Source: Methylobacterium sp. J-076
Lineage (GTDB): Bacteria > Pseudomonadota > Alphaproteobacteria > Rhizobiales > Beijerinckiaceae
Direction of reading: 5' to 3'
Length of the DNA stretch: 64,000 bases
NCBI RefSeq assembly: GCF_022829405.1
Contig: NZ_JAKSXW010000033.1
Span: 1-64,000, forward strand
The position numbers and the translations under genes were made by a program. Below are positions 1-17,075 of this stretch, in pieces (within the stretch, counting starts at the first letter, position 1; each line of letters opens with the position of its first letter). The notes below the pieces were generated by a model. It was not told the DNA's origin. It saw nothing but the letters and a program-made list of their open reading frames with translations, and searched no databases.

Positions 1-99
<99 letters not shown>

Positions 100-121
100 G
101 CCCACACCACCAGAACCTGAA

Positions 122-147
122 GGGAGCGGCGGGGATCCGCCGCTCCC
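122..147 (+). terminator. Hairpin after tuf
   Basis: A perfect 11-bp stem (arms 122-132 and 137-147) closes a GGAT loop 22 bases after the tuf stop. No T-run follows, so it may protect the 3' end or terminate with help rather than act as a simple intrinsic terminator. Confidence 0.55.
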
Positions 148-309
148 ACCCTCCGGCCTCGTCCAGGGCCGGGACGACCCGATGCAGTGTGGGGGTGGCC
201 CCGCCGGGATGCGCTGTCGCCTCGCTGGGACGCCCCACCTCCTCGGACACCGCCGACGCGGTGCCCCCGAATCGGGTTCGGGACGGGCCGAACGCCCTCG
301 ACTTCGGAC
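148..309. other. Intergenic stretch without a gene
   Basis: Open frames cross this stretch, but none has a ribosome binding site or recognisable content. It lies between two hairpins (122-147 and 310-331), so it could carry a short RNA ending at the second one. No promoter or known RNA family is visible to me. Confidence 0.3.
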
Positions 310-339
310 AAGGCCGGCTCGCGCCGGCCTTTTCCTTTT
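310..339 (+). terminator. Intrinsic terminator before tRNA-Trp
   Basis: A perfect 9-bp GC stem (310-318 with 323-331, loop TCGC) is followed by the pyrimidine run TTCCTTTT. This is the strongest terminator between tuf and the tRNA gene. It separates the tuf transcript from tRNA-Trp/secE/nusG, or ends a small RNA starting after position 148. Confidence 0.75.
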
Positions 340-425
340 CCGGCTGCGCCGATGTCGCCCGGAGCCCCTTGCATCCGCGATGCGGTTGCGGCATGGAGCG
401 GACGTGCCGCGCGAGCGGCGCACAC

Positions 426-502
426 AGGAGTGTAGCTCAACTGGTCAGAGCGCCGGTCTCCAAAACCGGAGGTTGCGGGTTCGAGTCCCTCCACTCCTGC
501 CA
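426..502 (+). tRNA. tRNA-Trp (CCA anticodon)
   Basis: A full cloverleaf can be drawn. The 7-bp acceptor stem is 426-432 with 492-498. The anticodon stem CCGGT/ACCGG encloses the loop CTCCAAA, giving anticodon CCA for tryptophan. The T arm contains GGTTCGAGTCC, the discriminator is G499, and the CCA end (500-502) is encoded. Its place before secE-nusG is widely conserved in proteobacteria. Confidence 0.97.
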
Positions 503-673
503 GTCCGGCCCGCCTGCTGCTCCGCGGTCGACAAGTCCCACGACTTGCGCTAGAGCGGCTTCGATCCGAGATCTGAAACGACCGTCGGTGCGGGCTCGAA
601 AGGCCCTCGGCGCCGGGCGTTCGCGTTTCCGAACGCGGCCGAAAGGCACGTATCCGTCAACGAATCTGGCGCC

Positions 674-970
674 ATGGCATCGAACGAAGCGACGAAGAAG
701 GTGGACCTCGCCCGCGGTACGAACCGCAGCCGCGATGTCGCGCCGCCGGCCCGTCAGGCTCCGCCGGCCAAGGTGCCTCAGAAGCGCGTCGGCCCCGGCG
801 AGTTTCTGTCCCAGGTGCGCGACGAGGGTCGCAAGGTCACGTGGCCGTCCCGCAAGGAGACGACCATCACCACCGTGATGGTGTTCATCATGGTGGTCGT
901 GACCAGCCTGTTCTTCACCGTGGTCGATCAGGCCATGCGCTACATCGTCGGCCTGATCCTCGGGCTCTGA
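674..970 (+). CDS. secE: Preprotein translocase subunit SecE
   Basis: This 98-residue protein is the small clamp subunit of the SecYEG channel in the inner membrane. Residues 1-42 are a polar, Lys/Pro-rich cytoplasmic extension. The conserved amphipathic segment with EGRKVTWPSRKET follows, then one transmembrane helix near residues 67-93. The single-helix form is typical of most bacteria, unlike the three-helix E. coli protein. The ATG at 674 gives the expected family length. nusG begins 42 bases after the stop, so the two are probably co-transcribed. Confidence 0.95.
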   Translation: MASNEATKKVDLARGTNRSRDVAPPARQAPPAKVPQKRVGPGEFLSQVRDEGRKVTWPSRKETTITTVMVFIMVVVTSLFFTVVDQAMRYIVGLILGL

Positions 971-1012
971 GGGGCATTACGCCCCGGACTTCATCGGAGT
1001 TGAGCGAAAGCC

Positions 1013-1546
1013 GTGTCCAAGCGCTGGTACATCGTCCACGCCTATTCGAATTTCGAGAACAAGGTCGCCCAGTCCATCAAGGACCAGGCCGCTCAGCGCG
1101 GCCTGACCGACCTGTTCGACGAGGTGATGGTGCCGACCGAGAAGGTCGTCGAGGTTCGCCGCGGCCGTAAGGTCGATGCCGAGCGCAAGTTCTTCCCGGG
1201 CTACGTGCTGGTGAAGTGCGACCTGACGGACGAGGTCTACCACCTCATCAAGAACACGCCGAAGGTCACGGGCTTCCTCGGCGCCGACAAGTCGAAGCCG
1301 GTGCCGATCCCCGATGCCGAGGCCGAGCGCATCAAGGGCCAGGTCGCCGAGGGTGTCGACCGGCCCAAGCCCTCGATCTCCTTCGAGATCGGCGAGATCG
1401 TCCGCGTGGCGGACGGCCCGTTCGCGAGCTTCAACGGCACCGTCGAGGAAATCGACGATGCCCGTTCCCGCCTGAAGGTGGCCGTGTCGATCTTCGGCCG
1501 CGCCACGCCGGTGGAACTGGAATACGCCCAGGTCGAGAAGGCCTGA
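1013..1546 (+). CDS. nusG: Transcription termination/antitermination protein NusG
   Basis: NusG (177 residues) binds the RNA polymerase clamp, suppresses pausing and links polymerase to Rho or the ribosome. The N-terminal NGN domain opens with KRWYIVHAYSNFENKVAQ, and the C-terminal KOW domain (about 120-177) contains EIVRVADGPFASFNGTVEE, both diagnostic. The start is GTG, which places the conserved WYIVHAYS motif at the N-terminus as in other NusG proteins. It follows secE directly, as usual. Confidence 0.96.
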   Translation: MSKRWYIVHAYSNFENKVAQSIKDQAAQRGLTDLFDEVMVPTEKVVEVRRGRKVDAERKFFPGYVLVKCDLTDEVYHLIKNTPKVTGFLGADKSKPVPIPDAEAERIKGQVAEGVDRPKPSISFEIGEIVRVADGPFASFNGTVEEIDDARSRLKVAVSIFGRATPVELEYAQVEKA

Positions 1547-1560
1547 GTGTAGGAAGCGGA

Positions 1561-1653
1561 TAGGGAGTAGCGAATAGCGAATAGTGGGTGCCGCGCATGG
1601 CGGCGACCCGCGTGGCAGGCACGACCGCCCTATTCGCTATTCGCTACTCCCTA
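1561..1653. repeat. Long perfect inverted repeat between nusG and rplK
   Basis: Arms 1561-1584 and 1630-1653 are perfect 24-base reverse complements. Each arm is built from the short unit GAATAGC (or its complement) repeated in tandem. The 45-base middle also contains partly complementary segments (GTGCCGCG versus CGTGGCAGGCAC), so the RNA could form one very long hairpin. It is AT-richer than its surroundings and looks like a dispersed palindromic element rather than a terminator, since no T-run follows. Confidence 0.8.
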
Positions 1654-1784
1654 TTCGCCCAACCCCCCGCGGGAGATCCGCCCGGCCTCGCCTCCGGGAG
1701 CTTCGGATCGCACCGCGACCTGCAACCGTCCGACCCGCCGCGCCTCGGCAGCGTGGGGGCGGATGAACATTGGGAGCAGTCCCT

Positions 1785-2234
1785 ATGGCGAAGAAGATCA
1801 CGGGTTACGTGAAGCTTCAGGTTCCGGCCGGCGCCGCCAACCCGTCGCCGCCGATCGGCCCCGCGCTCGGTCAGCGCGGCCTCAACATCATGGAATTCTG
1901 CAAGGCCTTCAACGCGAAGACCGCGCAGATGGAGAAGGGCACCCCGATCCCGGTGATCATCACCGCGTATCAGGACCGCTCCTTCACCTTCGAGATGAAG
2001 CAGCCCCCGGTCACCTTCTTCCTGAAGAAGGCGGTGGGCCTGAAGATCGGCAAGAAGCCGGCCTCCGGCTCCAAGACTCCGGGCAAGGGCCCGACCGTCG
2101 GCAAGATCACCGAGGCGCAGCTTCGCGAGATCGCCGAGAAGAAGATGCCCGACCTCAACTGCGACTCCGTCGATGCAGCGGTCGCCATGATCCGGGGTTC
2201 CGCCCGGGCCATGGGCCTCGAAATCACGGCCTGA
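1785..2234 (+). CDS. rplK: 50S ribosomal protein L11
   Basis: L11 (149 residues) builds the GTPase-associated centre of the large subunit with 23S rRNA and the L10-L12 stalk. [20 protein letters not shown] and the proline-rich [16 protein letters not shown] segment are the family signature, and the C-terminal RNA-binding domain follows. I chose the ATG at 1785. The frame opens upstream at a TTG (1770), but homologues begin with MAKK. rplA starts 10 bases after the stop. Confidence 0.97.
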   Translation: MAKKITGYVKLQVPAGAANPSPPIGPALGQRGLNIMEFCKAFNAKTAQMEKGTPIPVIITAYQDRSFTFEMKQPPVTFFLKKAVGLKIGKKPASGSKTPGKGPTVGKITEAQLREIAEKKMPDLNCDSVDAAVAMIRGSARAMGLEITA

Positions 2235-2244
2235 GGAGGGACAC

Positions 2245-2943
<699 letters not shown>

Positions 2944-2974
2944 TCTACCGCGACGGTCCTGCGACCTAGCGAAG

Positions 2975-3006
2975 CGCCCGGCCGGAAACGGCCGGGCGTC
3001 TTGCGT
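2975..3006 (+). terminator. Intrinsic terminator after rplA
   Basis: A perfect 10-bp stem (2975-2984 with 2989-2998) with a GAAA loop is followed by a short T-containing tail (TCTTGCGTTT). It would end the nusG/rplKA transcript before the radical SAM gene. Confidence 0.8.
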
Positions 3007-3095
3007 TTGGCGGGCGATGCGCCGTGTTCGCAATCGCACCATTGTTGATTGCGGAGGGGGGCGCCCTCGCGCGGAGCTGTGCTAGATAAGCCCTC

Positions 3096-4739
3096 ATGCG
3101 CAGCACCGTCTCCGTCACCACCCGTCGACGCATCCTCTGCGTCTTCCCCGCCTACACGCCGTCCTTCGGCACGTTCTCCCACGCCTATCCATTGATGGGC
3201 GGGGTGAAGGCGTTCATGCCGCCCCAGGGGCTCCTCGTCATCGCGGCCTACATGCCCGAGACCTGGGAGTGCCGCTTCATCGATGAGAACATCAAGCGCG
3301 CCACGCCCGCCGAATTCGCCTGGGCGGACGCGGTCTTCGTGTCCGGGATGCACATCCAGGAAGGCCAGATCCACGACATCTGCGCCCGCGCCCACGCGGC
3401 GGGCAAGCTCGCCGTGCTCGGTGGCCCCTCGGTGTCCGGTGCGCCGGAGAAGTACCCCGATTTCGATTGCCTGCATGTGGGCGAGATCGGCGACGCCACC
3501 GACCGGCTGATCACCCGCCTCGACGCCGACCTCACCCGCCCGGCGGCGCAGGAGACCTACGAGACCGGCGACCGCCTCGCCCTGGCCGACTTCCCGACTC
3601 CGGCCTACGAGGCCGTGCCGCTGAAGCGCTACCTGATCGGCTCGCTTCAGTTCTCGTCCGGCTGCCCCTACCGCTGCGAGTTCTGCGACATCCCGCAGCT
3701 CTACGGGCGCCAGCCGCGCCTCAAGACCCCGGAGCAGCTCTGCGGCGAGCTCGACGCCATCGTCAGCCAGCCGGGCCACCCGGCGGTGGTCTATTTCGTG
3801 GACGACAACTTCATCGGCAACCGCAAGGCGACGCGCGAGATGCTGCCGGTGCTGGTGGAGTGGCAGAAGCGGAACAACTACCCGCTCCAGTTCGCCTGCG
3901 AGGCGACCCTCAACATGGCCAAGCAGCCCGAGATCCTCGAGCTGATGCGGCAGGCCAACTTCATGACCGTCTTCGTCGGCATCGAGACGCCGGAGGCCGA
4001 TGCCTTGAAGGGTATCGACAAGACCCACAACGCCGCCGTGCCGATGTACGAGGCGATCTCGATCCTGAACTCCTACGGGCTCGAGGTGACGTCGGGCATC
4101 ATCCTCGGCCTCGACACGGATTCGGACAAGTCCGAGCAGAACCTGATCGACTTCATCGACAAGTCGGCCATCCCGGTGCTGACCATCAACCTGCTCCAGG
4201 CCCTGCCGAAGACGCCCCTGTGGGACCGGCTGGAGAAGGAGAATCGGCTGATCCACGACGCCGCCCTCGAATCGAACGTCCTGTTCAAGCGCCCGCACGA
4301 TTCGGTGGTGGCGAGCTGGCGCCGGGCGATCGCCCACGCCTACGGGCCCGAGAACCTGTTCGAACGCTTTAAGCACCAGTGCGAGACGACCTACCCCCAC
4401 CGGATCAAGACGCCCACGGCCGGCAAGCTCACCTTCACCAACCTGCGCCGGGGGCTGATCCTCGGCTTCAACATCATCACCCGGGTCGGGCTGTTCTCCG
4501 ACTATCGCGGCCCGTTCTGGCGGGCGGCGGGCTACGCCCTGCGCCGGGGGCAGATCGAGGCGGTGTTCAACATGGGCTTCGTCGCCCACCACCTCATCCG
4601 CTTCACCCGCGAGGCCCTGCGCGGCGAGCACAACGCCTCGTTCTACGCGGCCAAGGCCGCCGAGGCGCAGGAAGCGCAGGAGCGGAGCTGGTGGGAGAAC
4701 GCCCGCCGCCGATTCGTGCCCGAGCGCGAGGCGGCCTAG
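3096..4739 (+). CDS. hpnP: B12-binding radical SAM protein, probable hopanoid C-2 methylase
   Basis: The 547-residue protein has an N-terminal cobalamin-binding-like domain (about 12-155) and a radical SAM domain carrying the 4Fe-4S motif as Cys190, Cys194 and Cys197 (GCPYRCEFC). A C-terminal DUF4070-type region follows. From memory, its N-terminus (FPAYTPSFGTF, KAFMPPQGLL, VFVSGMHIQ) closely resembles HpnP, which methylates hopanoids at C-2 with SAM and methylcobalamin. It could instead be a related methylase of the same subfamily. No other hopanoid gene lies nearby. The gene stands alone between the rplA terminator and rplJ. A TAGATA box at 3083-3088 sits so close to the ATG that a leaderless mRNA is possible. 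Confidence 0.7.
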   Translation: MRSTVSVTTRRRILCVFPAYTPSFGTFSHAYPLMGGVKAFMPPQGLLVIAAYMPETWECRFIDENIKRATPAEFAWADAVFVSGMHIQEGQIHDICARAHAAGKLAVLGGPSVSGAPEKYPDFDCLHVGEIGDATDRLITRLDADLTRPAAQETYETGDRLALADFPTPAYEAVPLKRYLIGSLQFSSGCPYRCEFCDIPQLYGRQPRLKTPEQLCGELDAIVSQPGHPAVVYFVDDNFIGNRKATREMLPVLVEWQKRNNYPLQFACEATLNMAKQPEILELMRQANFMTVFVGIETPEADALKGIDKTHNAAVPMYEAISILNSYGLEVTSGIILGLDTDSDKSEQNLIDFIDKSAIPVLTINLLQALPKTPLWDRLEKENRLIHDAALESNVLFKRPHDSVVASWRRAIAHAYGPENLFERFKHQCETTYPHRIKTPTAGKLTFTNLRRGLILGFNIITRVGLFSDYRGPFWRAAGYALRRGQIEAVFNMGFVAHHLIRFTREALRGEHNASFYAAKAAEAQEAQERSWWENARRRFVPEREAA

Positions 4740-4815
4740 GCCGTCCTCGTTCGAGCCAGCTGTTGCGGAAGGATTCGGGGAAGGACCGAAATCATCCCCC
4801 TGCAGGACCTTCACC

Positions 4816-4916
4816 CACGCCGTCATCGCGGGCGCAGCGAAGCGATCCGGGGAAGCGCCACATCGACCGGCGTTCCGCCTGCCCGGATTGCCTCGCCGCG
4901 TTCGCAATGGCGGCGG
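4816..4916. repeat. Degenerate REP-like palindromic element
   Basis: The segment CCGTCATCGCGGGCGCAGCG near 4818 and the segment reading GGATTGC...TTCGCAATGG near 4883-4908 match, with changes, the two halves of the 115-bp repeat unit at 21119-21660. It is a single decayed copy of that dispersed family and is not coding. Confidence 0.6.
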
Positions 4917-5234
4917 CGGCTCTCGTGGGGATTGCGACCGGCGGTTGCGTTTGCTCTCGCAAAGTCATTCACAAGTCGTGTGGATAAGTCTCTGCCACTA
5001 CGAGAGCTGCGCCTTCCTGCGGAAAAGCGCTCCGCCAGCATCGCGACTGGCGTGACAATGTGAGACTCCGGTCCTAAGCTTGACCGGTCAGACGATCATC
5101 TTCCGATGCGACGGCTCCGGGGCAACGGGGCCTGTGGCGGAGCTAGCCGGCCGCCGCCTGAGAGCAGGCATGTCGGAGGGGGTGAGGGATTTGATCGGGT
5201 TTCCGCTGATGGTGACGTTCACCGTCGCGAAAAC

Positions 5235-5267
5235 GCGAGATGGGTGGCGGTTCGCCATCCATCTCGC
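5235..5267. ncRNA. Very strong hairpin of unknown role
   Basis: Arms 5235-5249 and 5253-5267 pair over 15 bp with a single G-U wobble and a three-base loop. There is no T-run, so it is not an obvious terminator. It may be part of a structured RNA with the hairpin 31 bases further on. Confidence 0.4.
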
Positions 5268-5297
5268 ACTGATGATCTAGCCCGGATCGTCTGATAA

Positions 5298-5329
5298 GAG
5301 GGCTCGCGGGTTGCGCCCCGCGGGCCCTC
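5298..5329. terminator. Strong GC hairpin
   Basis: A 13-bp stem (5298-5310 with 5317-5329, one wobble) with a six-base loop. Only a purine-rich tail follows, so termination would not be classical. It could close a small RNA that includes the 5235-5267 hairpin. Confidence 0.45.
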
Positions 5330-5478
5330 GCCAAGGAAGATATCCCCTTCGCGGGAAAAAGCAAAGCCGCTCCCGCTGGCTTGTCCCCGGGCCTGGGGAG
5401 GCGAGTGACGGCCTGAGCGCGTGCCAGCCGTTCGCGCGGTTGCTCCTTGCCTGCGGCGGAAAAGTCGCGCTGTGGCCC

Positions 5479-5507
5479 TTGGCAGGCGGCTTGCTAGGAT
5501 CTATAAG
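5479..5507 (+). promoter_or_regulatory. Predicted sigma-70-type promoter for rplJL
   Basis: TTGGCA (5479-5484) and TATAAG (5502-5507) are separated by 17 bases. It is the best housekeeping-type promoter in the gap and would give rplJ a leader of about 410 bases containing the L10-binding structure. Given the split from rplKA, such a promoter is required. Confidence 0.55.
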
Positions 5508-5654
5508 CCGCGCCTCACGCTATTCACATCTTGAAGGGATACGGCCGATCGGCCGGTTTCCGTTTGAAATGTCGTCCGGGCAACCGGACGTCACTGGCCG
5601 GCGGGATCCAAGGGGCGATGAGCCTGGCGGAACCCAGTCCGGCTATGTCCTGTC

Positions 5655-5715
5655 CGAGACTGCAGGCGCCGGTTCTCCGGCTTAATCCGCCCAGCCTGCA
5701 CAGACGGGGATGACC
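5655..5715 (+). promoter_or_regulatory. Ribosomal protein L10 leader (autoregulatory RNA)
   Basis: TGCAGGC (5661-5667) pairs with GCCTGCA (5694-5700), enclosing a small stem GCCGG-TTCT-CCGGC (5668-5681) and an asymmetric unpaired stretch, followed by CAGACGGGG. This layout, and the GCCTGCRCAGACGG-type sequence before rplJ, matches what I remember of alphaproteobacterial L10 leaders, where the L10-L12 complex binds and represses rplJL. A covariance-model search would settle it. Confidence 0.55.
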
Positions 5716-5925
5716 GACGTTTTACGACAGCCGCGCCAGGGCTTCGGCCAAGGCGGGCAATCGGTTTGAACCAACTCACCCGCAGGGCTCCGGAAGGGGA
5801 CCGTCGGGGACAGGGCCGCGAAGCGTCGTTCGGACGTTCCCGGTCTTTCGCGAGGCCGAGCGTGTCCGGACGGCAAGTGCAACCGGCGGAGCCGATTCCC
5901 GGTTCCGCCAACCGGAGAGAGCCCA

Positions 5926-6444
5926 GTGGACAGGACAGCAAAGGCTGATCTCGTCTCGACGCTCAACGGCGTGTTCAATCAGAGCGCCGTCGTCGTCGTG
6001 GCCCACTACAAGGGCCTCACGGTCGCCGACATGCAGAAGCTGCGTTCGCAGATGAAGCAGGCCGGCGCCACCGTGAAGGTCGCCAAGAACAGCCTCGCCG
6101 GCATCGCTCTGGAAGGCACTGACGTCGCCTCCATCAAGCCGCTCCTGAAGGGCCCGACCCTGCTCGCCTATTCGGGCGATCCGGTCGCCGCCGCCAAGGT
6201 CGCGGTCGACTTCTCCAAGACCAACGACAAGCTCGTGATCCTTGGCGGAGCGATGGGAACGACCACCCTGAACCCCGATGGCGTGAAGGCGCTCGCCGCC
6301 CTTCCGTCCCTCGACGAACTGCGCGCCAAGCTCGTGGGCCTCATCCAGGCTCCCGCGACCAAGATCGCTCAGCTCAGCACGGCGCCGGCTGCCAAGCTCG
6401 CCCGCGTGTTCGGGGCCTATGCCAAGAAGGACGAGGCCGCCTGA
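5926..6444 (+). CDS. rplJ: 50S ribosomal protein L10
   Basis: L10 (172 residues) anchors L7/L12 dimers to the ribosomal stalk base. The N-terminal rRNA-binding domain contains [18 protein letters not shown] and [13 protein letters not shown], as in other L10 proteins. The C-terminal helix that binds L7/L12 follows. The start is GTG at 5926, preceded by GGAGAG, and gives the usual MDRTAK-like alphaproteobacterial N-terminus. rplL follows after 51 bases. Confidence 0.96.
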   Translation: MDRTAKADLVSTLNGVFNQSAVVVVAHYKGLTVADMQKLRSQMKQAGATVKVAKNSLAGIALEGTDVASIKPLLKGPTLLAYSGDPVAAAKVAVDFSKTNDKLVILGGAMGTTTLNPDGVKALAALPSLDELRAKLVGLIQAPATKIAQLSTAPAAKLARVFGAYAKKDEAA

Positions 6445-6495
6445 GGCCCCTTCAAATCCAACTCGTTCGAACCGATATCCTGAAAGGAAACGAAC

Positions 6496-6873
<378 letters not shown>

Positions 6874-6938
6874 GACGGCGGTGGGCCGGCAGCGGCCCAT
6901 CCATCCCCGGCGGTCCGCACAGGGCTGACCGGGACCGG

Positions 6939-6984
6939 AGCCCGCGGGTGTTCGCACCCGCGGGCTAAGGTCGCTTCGGGCGAC
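6939..6984 (+). terminator. Double tetraloop hairpin between rplL and rpoB
   Basis: A perfect 12-bp stem (6939-6950 with 6955-6966) is capped by a UUCG tetraloop. A second small hairpin, GTCGC (6970-6974) with GCGAC (6980-6984), follows at once. There is no T-run. As in other bacteria this is more likely a partial attenuator or RNA processing site, lowering rpoBC relative to rplJL, than a full stop. Confidence 0.6.
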
Positions 6985-7115
6985 TGGTAGGCCCTGGAAC
7001 GGGCCCGGCGGAATTCAGGACGGGTGGCGCGGTCCGGCGGGGCGCGCGTCACGGCTACGGTGCGGGAGCCTTGCGCTTCCCCGGGCAACGGGCACGCGGA
7101 ATGGAGCGAGGTCAC

Positions 7116-11240
<4,125 letters not shown>

Positions 11241-11257
11241 ACGGCGAAACCACCTCC

Positions 11258-11281
11258 CCTGGCGGCGTCCGCGCCGCCAGG
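11258..11281 (+). terminator. Hairpin just after rpoB
   Basis: A 10-bp perfect stem (11258-11267 with 11272-11281, loop TCCG) starts 18 bases after the rpoB stop and can be lengthened by CCTCC/GGAGG pairing outside (11253-11295). No T-run is attached. Together with the following site it makes the rpoB-rpoC gap unusually structured. Confidence 0.5.
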
Positions 11282-11328
11282 GTCGAGCGGGGAGGGGAGG
11301 AGCCTCCGACGCGATTGCGGCCAGCTGA

Positions 11329-11360
11329 GTCCGGAAGGGCTCGGCGCCGGACCTTTTTCT
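11329..11360 (+). terminator. Attenuator-like site between rpoB and rpoC
   Basis: GTCCGG (11329-11334) pairs with CCGGAC (11347-11352) and is followed at once by CTTTTTCT. The stem is only 6 bp with a 12-base loop, so it is weak, but the T-run is striking in such GC-rich DNA. It could reduce rpoC expression relative to rpoB or mark a pause. Confidence 0.45.
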
Positions 11361-11412
11361 GAGACGCGGCGGCCCGGCCCGGGGCCAACGGCGTCGAGCC
11401 AAGGAGCGGATC

Positions 11413-15621
<4,209 letters not shown>

Positions 15622-15648
15622 TCCTCCGGCATATCTGAGACAGGAGAG

Positions 15649-15676
15649 GGGGCGGCCGAAGGGCCGCCCCTTTTTC
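15649..15676 (+). terminator. Intrinsic terminator after rpoC
   Basis: A perfect 9-bp GC stem (15649-15657 with 15662-15670, loop GAAG) is followed by TTTTT. It ends the rpoBC transcript. Confidence 0.92.
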
Positions 15677-15741
15677 GTTTGGACCTCCGCGCGGTCGTCA
15701 CGCCCTCCCGAGCCCGGGTGTTCCCCCCGGTCGTCCGCCCG

Positions 15742-15756
15742 TTAACCACCGGTCAA
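15742..15756. promoter_or_regulatory. CtrA-like half-consensus site
   Basis: TTAA (15742-15745), seven bases, then TCAA (15753-15756): one mismatch from the CtrA consensus TTAA-N7-TTAA. It lies 57 bases before the cell-wall hydrolase start. In alphaproteobacteria CtrA regulates several envelope genes, but a single near match can be chance. Confidence 0.35.
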
Positions 15757-15812
15757 CCAACCTGCCCGATAAATTTGTCCAGGGCCACCGGCCGCCGTCA
15801 TCGGCGGGCCGC

Positions 15813-16925
15813 GTGGCGGATCTGGCACATCGGAACGGGTCGGCGAGCGTGGCGACGAGACGAGTGCAACGGGAAACGAAGCTGCGCTGGCTGTCGGCGG
15901 TGTTCACGCCGTGGATGGCCGGGCTCGGGCTTCTGGTCTCCTTCACCGCGAGCGCGGGCACGGAGAGCACGGTCGGCTCCGGCGTGCTCGGCGCCGCCGA
16001 CATCCGGCACGCCGTTCCGGCCATGCCCTCCGGCACCGCGCTGATCGGCGCCGCCATGCGGCGGATCGGCGAGGATCCGATGCGGCCGGAGCCCGTGGCC
16101 TTCACCCGCGAATCCGGCATGGCGATGCTGTTCGGCGACGTGACCGGGGGTGTCAGCGGCATGATGACGGCGGGCTCCGCCGTGTGGGACGCAGAGGCCG
16201 AGCCGGCCGCCGCCTTCACCCCCGTCCCCGACCTCGGCCTGACGACCGGGGCGGGCAGCGCCGCCTCGACGGGCGAGGGCAGCGCCGACCTGACCGGCGA
16301 CGAGGACGGGCCGCGCCTCGACGGCTCGACCCCGGCGGTGCCGAAGGCGGTCGCCCTGTCCTCCACGACCCCGGCGCCGGCCGACGCGATCCCCGTGGAG
16401 ATCACGGCGGCGAACCTCGTGATGCCGGACTATCCCCTGCGCAACGGCCTGGACGCCGAGCCCGCCCCCGCGGGCGAGGCCCGCAGCCGCTACGCCGATC
16501 TCATCGACCCCGAGGCCGTGGACAAGGAGCAGCGCTGCCTGTCCGAGGCGGTCTATTTCGAGGCCCGCAGCGAGTCCGAGACCGGGCAGGCGGCGGTCGC
16601 CCAGGTGGTGCTGAACCGGGTGAAGAGCGGGCTCTATCCGCAGAGCATCTGCGGTGTCGTCTACCAGAACCGCCACCGGTACATGGGGTGCCAGTTCTCC
16701 TTCGCCTGCGAGGGGCGCTCCTTGCGGATCTCCGATGCCTCCGCATGGTCGAACGCCACCCGCGTCGCCCGCTCCGTCCTCGAGGGGCGGACCTATGTCG
16801 CCGAGGTCGGCGGAGCGACCCACTACCACGCCGACTATGTGCGCCCGGGCTGGTCCCGCCGGATGCGCAAGCTCGACGTGATCGGCCGGCACATCTTCTA
16901 CGGTCTCAAGCCGGGCCAGACCTGA
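15813..16925 (+). CDS. Cell-wall hydrolase (SleB/Hydrolase_2 family), membrane anchored
   Basis: The C-terminal part (about 230-366) has the Hydrolase_2 pattern: SEAVYFEARSES, AVAQVVLNRVKS, PQSICGVVYQ and CQFSFACEG. It is related to the spore cortex-lytic enzyme SleB, implying peptidoglycan cleavage in the periplasm. One hydrophobic segment near residues 27-47 acts as signal or anchor, followed by about 180 poorly conserved residues. Starts at GTG 15813 or GTG 15849 are equally arguable; the second gives a more usual length before the membrane segment. It is monocistronic after the rpoC terminator. Confidence 0.85.
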   Translation: MADLAHRNGSASVATRRVQRETKLRWLSAVFTPWMAGLGLLVSFTASAGTESTVGSGVLGAADIRHAVPAMPSGTALIGAAMRRIGEDPMRPEPVAFTRESGMAMLFGDVTGGVSGMMTAGSAVWDAEAEPAAAFTPVPDLGLTTGAGSAASTGEGSADLTGDEDGPRLDGSTPAVPKAVALSSTTPAPADAIPVEITAANLVMPDYPLRNGLDAEPAPAGEARSRYADLIDPEAVDKEQRCLSEAVYFEARSESETGQAAVAQVVLNRVKSGLYPQSICGVVYQNRHRYMGCQFSFACEGRSLRISDASAWSNATRVARSVLEGRTYVAEVGGATHYHADYVRPGWSRRMRKLDVIGRHIFYGLKPGQT

Positions 16926-17075
16926 GCCGCGGAGGCCCGGGCGGATCCCGCCGCCAACGGCGCATGCCGGCCCGGCGGACGGCCGGTGGCGCCGTCATGC
17001 GCGTGTTCTTGACCGCTATAGCTCGGCTCGCTACGCCGTATTCGTCGAGTCATTCTCGCCGAATCGGATGGAACG

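Larger units (their letters stand above)
4917..5478. other. Non-coding stretch before the rplJ promoter
   Basis: Apart from the two hairpins listed separately, I see no gene here. A 66-codon frame from TTG 5080 to 5280 has no clear ribosome binding site, no family resemblance, and its end overlaps a 15-bp hairpin, so I regard it as chance. The stretch may hold one or more non-coding RNAs. Confidence 0.4.

Noticed and set aside
5080..5280. A 66-codon TTG-start frame before rplJ
   Set aside because: There is no ribosome binding site or similarity, and its end coincides with a 15-bp hairpin better explained as RNA structure.
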